Assembly: GCF_036924645.1 (NCBI RefSeq)
Contig: NZ_JAZHRX010000001.1
Coordinates: 4,367,501 to 4,431,500 of the forward strand
DNA length: 64,000 nucleotides
Source of the DNA: Bradyrhizobium sp. AZCC 2176
Lineage (GTDB): Bacteria > Pseudomonadota > Alphaproteobacteria > Rhizobiales > Xanthobacteraceae
Direction of reading: 5' to 3'
Below are positions 1 through 7,894 of the stretch, piece after piece. A program made the translations under genes and the position numbers. Positions within the stretch are counted from its first letter, which is position 1. The number at the start of each line of letters is the position of its first letter. The notes under the pieces were generated by a model. It did no database searches. It was not told where the DNA came from and saw nothing but the letters and a program-made list of their open reading frames with translations.

Positions 1-91
1 AGCCCGAACTATCCGACGCGGTTGTGCAATTGCGTGGAGCACCCTCTGCAAGAGTTCAGGATTCTTATGCAGTTTCCGTGCAGACGCGCTT

Positions 92-1465
92 ATGCGCTCG
101 CGCATGTGGGACAAGTTTGATACGGGCAATCGTCTCGTCCGTATCCGCAAGCCCCACCTCTTCATGCAAATCCTCAAGCGTATCGGCATCATCCTCGTCT
201 GGCTCGCCGGACCGGTCTTCATTTTCGCAGCCGTCAACAAGAACGATCCCTATCTGATTGCGCTGCGGGGGCCGGGAAACATTGTTCTGGCCGCGGCGAG
301 CATCATCGCCATCGCTATCCTTATCCGCGGCGGCTATTGGAGGCGAGGCATCGCCGGACGGTTGCTCATTCTGCTGTGGTGCCTGCCGTCGCTGGCGATG
401 CTCGGCGCGCATACTTCGTTTGAATGGCGCAAGCGGAACGTCCTGCAGACCGATGCTACGCAGGCGCGCAGCCTTGGGCGGCACTTTATCGTTGGGTACT
501 CGTCATTCCCGGAGGTGGCAGCTCTTGCCGAGAAGGGCCTGATCTCCGGCGTCTACATCACCAGGCACAATGTCGCGGGATCGACGGCGGCGCGTCTGAA
601 AAACGAGATCGCGGCGCTGCAGGAAAAGCGGCGCGCGGCCGGCTTGCCGCCTCTGATCGTAGCCGCCGATCAGGAAGGCGGCATCGTATCGCATCTGGCG
701 CCGCCCTTGACCAGATTGCCGGCGTTATCGACGCTTGCGAGCCTTGCGCCGGATATTCGCGCCGAGAAGGCAGAGGCGTTTGGGCGCGTTCACGGGCAGG
801 AGTTGGCGGCGCTTGGCGTCAACCTGAACCTTGCGCCGGTGCTGGATTTGCGCCCCGAGATGAAGCGCAACCGGCTCGATTTCAACACGCTGATCCGCTA
901 TCGCGCGATTTCCGATGATCCGGCTGTCGTTGCCGATATAGCGCGAGCCTATGTCAGCGGGCTGGAAGCGTCAGGCGTCGGCGCGGCGGTCAAGCATTTT
1001 CCGGGGCTCGGACGCGTGCGGACCGATACCCATCATTTCAGCGCCGAACTGGATACGTCGCTCGACGAACTCGAAGCATCGGACTGGATTCCCTTCAGAA
1101 AGGTGCTGGCTGGCTCGAAAGCGCAACTGATGATCGGGCATGTGACGCTAACTTCTGTCGATCCGGCCCGTGCGGCGTCGCATTCCAAACGGGTTGTCGA
1201 CGGCATCATTCGCAGGAAATGGAACTATCAGGGCGTCGTCATGACCGACGACCTCGTGATGGGGGCGATCTATCAACGCAATGTCTGCACGGCGGTGGTC
1301 GAGGCGCTCAATGCCGGCGTCGATCTGCTGCTGGTCGCCTTCGACGGCGCGCAGTTCTATCGCATCTTTACGTGCGCCGTGGTGGCGTCGGCCGAGGGAA
1401 GGCTCGACGCAGCCATGCTGGGCGCGAGCGAGGCGCGGTTGAAAGGTGCATTCCCCGCAGATTGA
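92..1465 (+). CDS. Membrane-anchored glycoside hydrolase family 3 protein (beta-N-acetylhexosaminidase-like)
   Basis: The C-terminal two thirds (about residues 120-455) is a GH3 N-terminal (beta/alpha)8 domain of NagZ type. DQEGG is at 193-197, KHFPGLGR at 301-308, and MTDDL at 384-388 holds the expected nucleophile Asp. The first about 110 residues have three hydrophobic segments (near 28-48, 63-79 and 89-105), so the enzyme is probably tethered to the inner membrane rather than cytosolic like classical NagZ. By family it would release GlcNAc-type sugars from muropeptides or other glycans; the actual substrate is unknown. The His of the NagZ Asp-His dyad loop may be supplied by THH at 313-315. 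No clear ribosome binding site marks the start, and an in-frame ATG at 164 is equally plausible. The 3' end overlaps the convergent opgC gene. Confidence 0.8.
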   Translation: MRSRMWDKFDTGNRLVRIRKPHLFMQILKRIGIILVWLAGPVFIFAAVNKNDPYLIALRGPGNIVLAAASIIAIAILIRGGYWRRGIAGRLLILLWCLPSLAMLGAHTSFEWRKRNVLQTDATQARSLGRHFIVGYSSFPEVAALAEKGLISGVYITRHNVAGSTAARLKNEIAALQEKRRAAGLPPLIVAADQEGGIVSHLAPPLTRLPALSTLASLAPDIRAEKAEAFGRVHGQELAALGVNLNLAPVLDLRPEMKRNRLDFNTLIRYRAISDDPAVVADIARAYVSGLEASGVGAAVKHFPGLGRVRTDTHHFSAELDTSLDELEASDWIPFRKVLAGSKAQLMIGHVTLTSVDPARAASHSKRVVDGIIRRKWNYQGVVMTDDLVMGAIYQRNVCTAVVEALNAGVDLLLVAFDGAQFYRIFTCAVVASAEGRLDAAMLGASEARLKGAFPAD

Positions 1466-2640
1466 GGGGCGGGTGCGGGTAACCTCGTTATTGTCTCGGT
1501 CCGGAATGCGGGCTTGTGATCTTGTCGCTTGGACCACGATACGTAGTAGGCCACGCCCGTCATGATCAAAATTCCGGCGAGGCTGACCAGGACCTGCATG
1601 GCGAGCGAATCCGGGCCCGTGATCAGGACCAGATGTCCGGCAAACGATAGAAACACCCCGGCGCAAAAGACCGCCAGCCACTCCTGGCCGCATGTGATGA
1701 CCGGCTGCAACACTTGCCACCGGAAGCCAGACCAGTCTCGCGGCACCATGTAGCTAAACAGAAAAGCCAGCGCGAGAAAGTGAACCACCCTATGAGGGGC
1801 AAGGTTTTCCTTGTCGTTGGGAACAAAGACGCCGTGCAGGAGATCCGGGAGGATACCGGTCTGGGGAAATTTCATTGCCACCGTCACCGCCAGGGCAAGG
1901 AGCAGGTACAGCCACGCTGCGGCGCGCAGGACGGGGAGATTCTGAAGCGTATGCAGGGTGCGCATCTGATCAGCGCCGCTCAGGGCAAGCCAGGCGCCGA
2001 GCACAAACAGGAGTTGCCAGCAGAACGGGTTGAGATTCCAGCGTCCATCCGGAAACGAAGACAGATTCCAGTCGAATTGACAGGCTGCGAGGTATAGAAC
2101 AATCGAACCCGCCATCGTGGCGTTCGGCCGGCGGACGATGCCATACAGAACGAGCGGGAAGACCGCCATCAACACGATGAAAAGCTGCAGCACATCGAGG
2201 TTCAGCGGCTTGGCCTGCAGCAGGAGGCCGTGAATCAGCGTCCGGATCGTATGGTCGACGATTCCCGTGACGTTGAACTCGCCGATAAGTGCCGGCGCGG
2301 CGGATTGGCGCGCGACATATCCGATCAGATCGATATAGATCACGAATAGGACGATATAGGCGGCGTAAAGCTGCCACAGCCGCCTGAAGATACGCGTTGC
2401 CGTCACGACGAAACCGCGCTCCAGTATCATCCTTCCATAGAGGATGGCGGCAGTATAGCCGCCGACGAACACGAACAGGTCGGTGGCGCCGCTGAATCCA
2501 AAGTTGCGCATGGTCAGTAGGCTGACCACATTGTGCGGGACGTGATCCAGAAAAAGAAACCAGGCCGCGACACCAAGCAGCAGACAGAGTCGGAGATCGC
2601 CTTCGCGCGCAGCGAGTTCAGCCTTCATTGACGGATGCAT
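1357..2640 (-). CDS. opgC: OpgC-family membrane acyltransferase
   Basis: A polytopic membrane protein of 427 residues with about ten hydrophobic helices and a short charged N-terminus. It matches the OpgC family, which in other proteobacteria transfers succinyl groups to osmoregulated periplasmic glucans. Family-like features are the LDHVPHN and ATDLFVFVGGY segments near residues 31-65. The last about 60 residues are a Pro/Ala/Ser-rich tail, unlike the membrane part. The final 36 codons lie antisense to the 3' end of the GH3 gene, so the overlap covers only this low-complexity tail. No other osmoregulated-glucan synthesis gene is in the window, so the acyl acceptor is inferred from family only. 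Confidence 0.82.
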   Translation of the reverse strand: MHPSMKAELAAREGDLRLCLLLGVAAWFLFLDHVPHNVVSLLTMRNFGFSGATDLFVFVGGYTAAILYGRMILERGFVVTATRIFRRLWQLYAAYIVLFVIYIDLIGYVARQSAAPALIGEFNVTGIVDHTIRTLIHGLLLQAKPLNLDVLQLFIVLMAVFPLVLYGIVRRPNATMAGSIVLYLAACQFDWNLSSFPDGRWNLNPFCWQLLFVLGAWLALSGADQMRTLHTLQNLPVLRAAAWLYLLLALAVTVAMKFPQTGILPDLLHGVFVPNDKENLAPHRVVHFLALAFLFSYMVPRDWSGFRWQVLQPVITCGQEWLAVFCAGVFLSFAGHLVLITGPDSLAMQVLVSLAGILIMTGVAYYVSWSKRQDHKPAFRTETITRLPAPAPQSAGNAPFNRASLAPSMAASSLPSADATTAHVKMR

Positions 2641-2811
2641 TGTGGGTTAAGAACTTTGCAAGTCGGAGGAATCGAATCGCGAATCTAGCGCGACTGTCCG
2701 CACCGTCGGAATAGACTTTGCGTGAAGAATAATTAATCAAGCTCTCGGGGATTCAAGCCTGCTGAACAATCACAATGTTTTGAGGGAATAGCGCGGCGCG
2801 GCCGAACGTGG
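2641..2811. other. Intergenic stretch upstream of opgC
   Basis: A short AT-richer stretch that should hold the opgC promoter on the minus strand. I see no convincing gene, hairpin or repeat in it. Confidence 0.4.
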
Positions 2812-3087
2812 TTACGCCCGCTCGTGTTTGCGCAAGTCGCGGATGTGATCGAACTGGTTGGCTTGCAGATCGGCGCCCCTCGTGCCGATGTCGGGCAGGG
2901 CCGCCTCGCTAAGAATCTCGTCTGTGATGTCCTCGACCGAGCAATCTGCAATTTCGTGAATGAAACTGATATTGCCGTATTCACCCGATGCGACCCGGGA
3001 GATGACCTCGCGCCTTGTGATTTCCGGGTCGACGATAGCTTCGCGACCGCGGCGGCCATAGTCGATCATCACGACGAAATACTGCAT
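2812..3087 (-). CDS. Small hypothetical protein under S24-repressor control
   Basis: A soluble 91-residue protein rich in acidic residues, with no signal peptide or membrane helix. I do not recognise its family. The start is supported by a GGGAAGAGG purine run upstream on the minus strand. Its promoter has a TTGACT -35 and an AATACT -10 separated by 17 bases, and a near-perfect copy of the operator found in front of the neighbouring S24 repressor gene fills the spacer. The gene is therefore probably repressed by the product of the gene at 3257-3895 and induced when that repressor is inactivated. The context suggests a phage-derived or DNA-damage-type response gene; its biochemical role is unknown. 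Confidence 0.65.
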   Translation of the reverse strand: MQYFVVMIDYGRRGREAIVDPEITRREVISRVASGEYGNISFIHEIADCSVEDITDEILSEAALPDIGTRGADLQANQFDHIRDLRKHERA

Positions 3088-3131
3088 GCTGGCGATCTGA
3101 CCTCTTCCCGTGCGTCGGGATCGATGATGGC

Positions 3132-3160
3132 AGTATTTCTGAAAATCGGAAAACAGTCAA
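3132..3160 (-). promoter_or_regulatory. Promoter of the 91-aa gene with operator O4 in its spacer
   Basis: Read on the minus strand, TTGACT (3155-3160) and AATACT (3132-3137) are 17 bases apart. The plus-strand sequence at 3136-3152, TTTCTGAAAATCGGAAA, fits the palindromic consensus TTTCnGAnnnTCnGAAA of the three sites near 3905-3979. A weaker copy lies just upstream at about 3167-3183. A bound repressor would sit between the -35 and -10 boxes. Confidence 0.65.
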
Positions 3161-3256
3161 GTAAAAATTCGGAAAAACGGAAGTTGTTGTGCCGTGATGA
3201 CGATGCGACTGTTGCAGATGCCGAATCAGTTGATTCGGTAATCGCAACGGCGATTG

Positions 3257-3895
3257 CTATTTGTCTGGCGTGCGTCCGCCCGTCGCCCTTGTCGCCTTGC
3301 GTGCCCGGGCCGCCGCCTTGTTACGCAATCGCTCGATCTGGCCCCTGGGCAGGGTGACGCAGATCTCGCCGATCCATTCCAGCTTTACGCCGGCGATCGG
3401 CTTGGCGTTGAAGCTCGTGAGGTTGACCGAGGTCGGAGATTTTCCGCGCTCGATTGTCTTCAGATAGCGCTCGCCGGTCTTCAGGCGCACAGCGGCTTCC
3501 TCGCCGTAGAAGCTCGACAGCGGATGACGCTGTTCGCGATAGACTACAATAACGTCGCCATTCTCGTACTTCGGCAGCATGGAATCGCCGGCAACCTCGA
3601 AGGCGATGGTTTCTTCGGCGATCGGGAAGGGCAGTTCGACTTCGCCGAGGCCTTCCGGCGGCACCTGTTCGTGCTCCGGCTCGATCGAGGCGCCGGCGCC
3701 GACGCGGCCCATGATCGGCACCGAGTTCAACTCGAGATATTCGATGATCGGCGCGATTTCGGACGCCTTGATCAGGCGTATCCCGGACAGGATCTCGGAA
3801 ACCGCGCCAGGGCGAACGCCCATCGCGGTGGCCAATCCACCCTTGGTCTTGCCCGGCTTCTCCAGTCCGCGTTCGATCAACCTGATGTCCAGCAT
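3257..3895 (-). CDS. HTH-S24 (LexA/CI-like) repressor
   Basis: A 212-residue transcriptional repressor. An XRE-like HTH occupies about residues 5-50. A linker with the Ala-Gly cleavage-type site VGAGA (65-69) follows, then an S24 peptidase domain. The putative nucleophile Ser105 lies in AGDSMLP and the general base Lys is in YLKTIERG near 146, so self-cleavage looks possible as in LexA and lambdoid repressors. The C-terminus is Arg/Lys-rich. The upstream region has three palindromes of one consensus, one of them between the likely -35 (TTGATT) and -10 (CTATCG), so autorepression is likely. The divergent GcrA-like gene and the downstream 91-aa gene carry the same sites. It resembles a prophage immunity repressor more than the host LexA. 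Confidence 0.85.
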   Translation of the reverse strand: MLDIRLIERGLEKPGKTKGGLATAMGVRPGAVSEILSGIRLIKASEIAPIIEYLELNSVPIMGRVGAGASIEPEHEQVPPEGLGEVELPFPIAEETIAFEVAGDSMLPKYENGDVIVVYREQRHPLSSFYGEEAAVRLKTGERYLKTIERGKSPTSVNLTSFNAKPIAGVKLEWIGEICVTLPRGQIERLRNKAAARARKATRATGGRTPDK

Positions 3896-3904
3896 GGTCA
3901 GACC

Positions 3905-3921
3905 TTTCCGAATTTCAGAAA
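3905..3921. promoter_or_regulatory. S24-repressor operator O1
   Basis: TTTCCGAATTTCAGAAA is an imperfect palindrome fitting TTTCnGAnnnTCnGAAA. It lies between the probable start of transcription and the ATG of the S24 repressor gene. Confidence 0.65.
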
Positions 3922-3929
3922 CGATAGCA

Positions 3930-3946
3930 GTTCCGATTATCCGAAA
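3930..3946. promoter_or_regulatory. S24-repressor operator O2
   Basis: GTTCCGATTATCCGAAA fits the same consensus with one outer mismatch. On the minus strand it occupies the spacer between TTGATT and CTATCG, the probable promoter of the repressor gene. Confidence 0.65.
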
Positions 3947-3962
3947 TCAAGCTTGACTTTTA

Positions 3963-3979
3963 TTTCGGAATATCAGAAA
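3963..3979. promoter_or_regulatory. S24-repressor operator O3
   Basis: TTTCGGAATATCAGAAA lies just downstream of a TTGACT -35-like box (3953-3958) on the plus strand, so it should control the divergent GcrA-like gene. Its centre is 33 bp from that of O2, and O2 is 25 bp from O1. Confidence 0.65.
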
Positions 3980-4025
3980 TTGATTGCCGACGTCGGGCGG
4001 CGTTGACAACCGCAAGGACAACAAA

Positions 4026-4718
4026 ATGGAACTGTCGAACTGGGCGCCCGAGCACTCGGACGCACTGCGGGAATTTGTTGCCAAAGGCCTGTCCTATTCG
4101 GAGGCCGCGCAAGCGATCAATTCACGATTCAATACGTCCTACTCCCGCAGTGCTGCGCTCGGGCGCGCCCGGCGCCTGGGGCTGACGGCGGACGATCGCC
4201 GGAAGCCGTCGATGCCCACGGAGCCTGCAGAGTTGCGCGAAATCGGCGAGGCTCGCGTCAGCGCTTTCAGCGCGTCTGCGCTCCCCTGGCCGACGGCGCC
4301 GGTGTTCAAGGAGATCAGGCCGGTCAAGCTGCGCTGCGCAGCGATCGAGCCGCGGCATCTCTCCCTGATCGAGCTGGAGCGCGGCGATTGCCGCTATCCC
4401 TACGGCGGCGACCAGGAGAGCGAGGCGATCACCTTCTGCGGTCATCCGCGCCGGCCGAGTTCGAGTTACTGCACGCCGCATTTTCATTTGAGCCGCAATC
4501 CGGTCGAGATGGCCGATTGTCCGGCGAGCACCGGTGGTGGAGACGGCATGAAGAACGTTGCTGTCGCGTGCGTCGCCGACATGCTGAAACGGCTGCCGCG
4601 CCGCCATCGGATCGCCCATCTGCGTGCGCTGATCGGTCTTCAGCCAGACGGCTGCGATTGTCGGGACGAATTATCCGAATTGCTGCGTGACGAGATGTCG
4701 GGCGCATCAATCGAATAG
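4026..4718 (+). CDS. GcrA-like transcription regulator
   Basis: 230 residues. The N-terminus (about 4-55) resembles the GcrA DNA-binding domain: a Trp-initiated helix, then SYSEAAQAIN and SRSAALGRARRLGL. The C-terminus has the family's Cys/His module: LIELERGDCRYP with Cys122, FCG at 137-139 and YC at 148-149. GcrA binds sigma70-RNA polymerase and methylated promoters in alphaproteobacteria. This copy is divergent in sequence and carries an extra C-terminal segment, so it is probably an accessory paralogue rather than the cell-cycle master regulator. AAGGA about seven bases upstream supports this ATG over one at 3984. It is transcribed divergently from the S24 repressor across shared operators, and the next gene follows at 46 bp. 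Confidence 0.75.
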   Translation: MELSNWAPEHSDALREFVAKGLSYSEAAQAINSRFNTSYSRSAALGRARRLGLTADDRRKPSMPTEPAELREIGEARVSAFSASALPWPTAPVFKEIRPVKLRCAAIEPRHLSLIELERGDCRYPYGGDQESEAITFCGHPRRPSSSYCTPHFHLSRNPVEMADCPASTGGGDGMKNVAVACVADMLKRLPRRHRIAHLRALIGLQPDGCDCRDELSELLRDEMSGASIE

Positions 4719-4764
4719 ATTTGGCCGTCACAACCGAATTCCACCGCTTCAAGGAGTCCATCGG

Positions 4765-5340
4765 ATGCCGAGAACCAAACGCCGAAAGCCGCACAATCCC
4801 GCCATGGCACATGACCGAAGATCCCGCGATCTGTTGCGCAATGCCGAAGTCGCAACCGTCGAGGTTGACAATCCCTTGGCATTGGAGCCCGGCGATAAGA
4901 TCGTTGCCCTGCGTTCGATCCGCAACGATCCGCTCGCTCGCCTGCATTCCCACCGCCAGATCGACGAGGCGCAATATCAGGCCGGGCGCGCGTTCCAGAG
5001 TGATTGGGAGAAGGCCGAGCGCGGACCGCGCGCGGTCGATCCGACCCGGGAGTATGTCGATGGCGGGCAGAGCCGCGAACCGATCACCGAGGGCCAACGC
5101 AAGGCCGTGCTGCGGTTGAACCGGGCCGAACGCGAACTCGGCGCGGACGGCTCGGCGCTGGTGCATGACGTACTGGTCCAGGGGCTGACCATGGAGCAGG
5201 TCGGCCAGCGGAGAGGCCTGTGTACAAAACGCTGGAGCGACTATTTTTCAAGGCGATTCCGCGAATGCCTCGACCGGCTGGCGCTGTTGTATGGGTTCGC
5301 GACGGAGCACCCGGTCCCCGTCAAAACCCTCCCGCGCTGA
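4765..5340 (+). CDS. DUF6456-like, phage-associated regulator candidate
   Basis: 191 residues and strongly basic at the N-terminus. The middle reads HSHRQIDEAQYQAGR followed by a GPRAVDPTRE segment. The end has a helix-turn-helix-like stretch, VLVQGLTMEQVGQRRGL (about 142-158), followed by RRFRECLDRLA. This order resembles the DUF6456 family of Hyphomicrobiales, which I recall only as uncharacterised DNA-binding-like proteins. AAGGAG ten bases before this ATG decides the start. It sits downstream of the GcrA-like gene in the same direction and is probably cotranscribed, so it should also answer to the S24 repressor. The last 20 bp overlap the convergent bamA-like gene. Confidence 0.6.
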   Translation: MPRTKRRKPHNPAMAHDRRSRDLLRNAEVATVEVDNPLALEPGDKIVALRSIRNDPLARLHSHRQIDEAQYQAGRAFQSDWEKAERGPRAVDPTREYVDGGQSREPITEGQRKAVLRLNRAERELGADGSALVHDVLVQGLTMEQVGQRRGLCTKRWSDYFSRRFRECLDRLALLYGFATEHPVPVKTLPR

Positions 5341-7657
5341 ATCGCAGCGGCTGCACTACGTCGTAGGCAGCCTTGCTCAGCGGCACCGCGTAGTCGACGG
5401 TCAAGGCGCCGAACGGCGAGGCCCAGGTCAGGCCTGCGCCGATCGACGAGCGCACGACATTCCTGTTGGCGACCTGAAGCGACGCCGTCGATCCGCTGTA
5501 GCGAAATACGCTGCCGGCATCGACGAAGGCCGTGGCCCTGAGACCGTATTCGTTGGGTACGCCCGGGATTGCGCTCTGCAGTTCGGCGGTCGTTGCCCAA
5601 AACGCGCTGCCGCCGACATTATCCATCGTGGTGCCCGGCGTCAGGTCGCGCGGGCCGAATCCGTTAGGGGCAAATCCACGCACCATGGTCGGCCCGCCGA
5701 AGAAATTGTTCATCAGCGGCACCTGCTGGCCGCCCCAACCGGTGACGTAGCCGCCCTGGGCGCGAACCATGCCAACGAGGTCGCTGTTGATCGATCTGTA
5801 GTAGCGCACGTCTTCCGTCGTCTTCAGAAATTTCACATCGCCGCCAAGTCCCGCGAGATCCTGGCTGAGCTGCGACCTGATCCCGCTGGTCGGGCTCTTT
5901 GTATTGTCCAGCGTGCTGTAGGTCGTCGTGCTGCCGGGGGCAGAGACCCAGGTCGGGCCGGCGGCCGCCGCCTGCCGGACGGCCAGCGAAGGTGTCAGGC
6001 CCGAGTTGTTCGGCGAAAGCGTGATGTTCTGATTGTAGATCGAGTAGCGCCACTGCACGCCGAGTTGCTCGTTGATCGGCGTGCCCAGCTGCAGCCTCGC
6101 ACCGTAGGTGGTTGTGCCGTAGGATTGATAGCTGTTGGCGTCGCTTTGGCGGCCGAACAGTTCGATCCCCGCCGCGACCTTGGTACCGAGAAAATAGGGT
6201 TCGGACGCGGCCAGGTTGATCCCGCGCGCATATTGGCCGTAGGTGAAGGCCGCCTGGACGTTCTTGCCCGTGCCATAGAGATTACGGTCGCCAACCTTTA
6301 CCTCGACGAGTGCGCCATCAGTGGTCGAGTAACCGCCGGCGACGTTGAAATCGCCGGTCGCCTGGTCAACTGCCTCGACATCGAGGATGACATGATCCGG
6401 GGCCGAGCCCGGCCTGTTCGATATCTTCACCGTTTTGAAGTAGTTCAAATTCTTCAGGCGCCGTTCGGCCCGGTCGATCAGCGTCTTGTTGTAGGCATCG
6501 CCTTCCGCGATGTCGAATTCGCGTCGGATCACGTAATCGCGAGTGCGTGTGTTGCCATGGATCTCGATCCGCTCCACATAGGTTCGGGGTCCCTGTTCGA
6601 TCACGAAGGCGACGTCGATACGTTGCGCGGCGGCATCGCGCGTGAGGTGAGGGGTCGCCTGGGCAAAGGGATGGCCGAGCTTTGCCATTTCGATCGCCAG
6701 CAGCTCGGTAGTCTTGTCCAGGGCGTTACCGTCGAATACCGCGCCCGGATGCGCGGTAGGGAGGGCGCGAAGCTTGTCGCAATCCATGCCCGCGACATTG
6801 CAGGCGACGCTGACTTCCCGGAATTGATAGAGCGGGCCTTCGTCAATTGCGAAGCTCAGCGTAAAACCCTTCGCCGCCGGATCGTACTCGGCCTTGGCCG
6901 ATGACACGTTGACATCGGCATAACCCTTGCTGCGGTAGTAAAGCCGAAGCTGTTCCTGGTCTTGTGCGATGCGGTCAGGATCGTAGACGTCACCGCCGGT
7001 CAGAAAACTCAGCATATGCGTGGCGGAGGTTTTGATCACGGCGCTGAGTTGCCGTTTGCCGAAGGCCTTGTTGCCGGTGAAATCGATCTGCCGCACCGGC
7101 GTTTTGGTTCCCTCTGTGACTGCGTAGACGAGATCGACGCGGCCATTGCCACGGTCGATGATTTGCGGATCGACGCGGACTTCGGAGCGGCCGACACGCC
7201 GGTATGTCTCGATGATGCGGCCGACGTCGGCTTGCACCGTGGTGCGTTGCAGCGACCCGCGCGGCTTTGCTTCGACGGCGGCTGCAAGATCGGTGTCCTT
7301 GACCTTCTTGTTGCCTTCGAATGCGACGCGGTCGAGCACAGGCGCTTCGGACAGATGCACCACCAGCCGGTCGCCGACGCGTTCGATGGAAACCTTGTCG
7401 AACAGACCCGTTGCAATCAGCGCCTTCAACGCCGCATCACGCGCGGCGTCGTCGAAATGTCCGTCGGGGCCTGCATGAAAGTAGGAGCGCACCGTCTCGG
7501 CGTCGACGCGGCGATTGCCCTCGACGGTGACCGATCCTTGCGACGGCGGTGCGGTTTCGGCGACGACAGGTGTCGCGAAAACCAATCCGAGGGCGCCGGC
7601 AAGCCGGCAAGCCGATCGCCGGTGTTGCGTGATGCGTCTAATCTCTTTGATCCCCAC
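5321..7657 (-). CDS. BamA/Omp85-family outer membrane assembly protein (orphan paralogue)
   Basis: About 778 residues when started at a GTG (7655-7657) with AGGAG upstream. That start gives an N-terminus with a basic stretch, a hydrophobic core and a VVAETA cleavage-like site, so it is exported. Five POTRA-type repeats follow, the first starting at SVTVEGNRRVDAE and later ones at RVAFEGNKKV, QIDFTGNKAF and IEIHGNTRT. The C-terminal beta-barrel keeps the loop-6 motif VRGF and ends in Phe, the usual outer membrane signature. The essential bamA normally sits in an rseP-bamA-lpxD-fabZ-lpxA cluster; none of those genes is here, so this is probably a second copy. The reading frame stays open to 7834, but the added N-terminus would lack an export signal. 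Confidence 0.85.
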   Translation of the reverse strand: MGIKEIRRITQHRRSACRLAGALGLVFATPVVAETAPPSQGSVTVEGNRRVDAETVRSYFHAGPDGHFDDAARDAALKALIATGLFDKVSIERVGDRLVVHLSEAPVLDRVAFEGNKKVKDTDLAAAVEAKPRGSLQRTTVQADVGRIIETYRRVGRSEVRVDPQIIDRGNGRVDLVYAVTEGTKTPVRQIDFTGNKAFGKRQLSAVIKTSATHMLSFLTGGDVYDPDRIAQDQEQLRLYYRSKGYADVNVSSAKAEYDPAAKGFTLSFAIDEGPLYQFREVSVACNVAGMDCDKLRALPTAHPGAVFDGNALDKTTELLAIEMAKLGHPFAQATPHLTRDAAAQRIDVAFVIEQGPRTYVERIEIHGNTRTRDYVIRREFDIAEGDAYNKTLIDRAERRLKNLNYFKTVKISNRPGSAPDHVILDVEAVDQATGDFNVAGGYSTTDGALVEVKVGDRNLYGTGKNVQAAFTYGQYARGINLAASEPYFLGTKVAAGIELFGRQSDANSYQSYGTTTYGARLQLGTPINEQLGVQWRYSIYNQNITLSPNNSGLTPSLAVRQAAAAGPTWVSAPGSTTTYSTLDNTKSPTSGIRSQLSQDLAGLGGDVKFLKTTEDVRYYRSINSDLVGMVRAQGGYVTGWGGQQVPLMNNFFGGPTMVRGFAPNGFGPRDLTPGTTMDNVGGSAFWATTAELQSAIPGVPNEYGLRATAFVDAGSVFRYSGSTASLQVANRNVVRSSIGAGLTWASPFGALTVDYAVPLSKAAYDVVQPLRFSAGGF

Positions 7658-7894
7658 GTCCGGCGGGGCTCCTGTTGATCGCCTGAGATCGAATTGCGCG
7701 GGCGGGGCGAAAAAATGTCTGGGATAAGGTGAGTTGCGGGCGAGGTGCTCGCGACGGGCCACAATTTGGACGTCTTCTCTTAATGCGGATTTTCTCAGAA
7801 TTGTCGCAATGCACGCTTCATGCTTCACCATCAAGAGAGCTCAAGACGCTCGCGCACCGAACAGCGCATGCGTCTAAGCTTGCAGGAGCATCAC

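Noticed and set aside
4026..4718. Canonical cell-cycle regulator GcrA
   Set aside because: The N- and C-terminal motifs match the family, but the sequence is divergent, has an extra C-terminal part and lies under a phage-type repressor, so it is called GcrA-like only.
5291..6904. 537-codon open frame on the plus strand
   Set aside because: It is antisense to the BamA paralogue, whose POTRA and barrel motifs are clear; its composition is that of a shadow frame.
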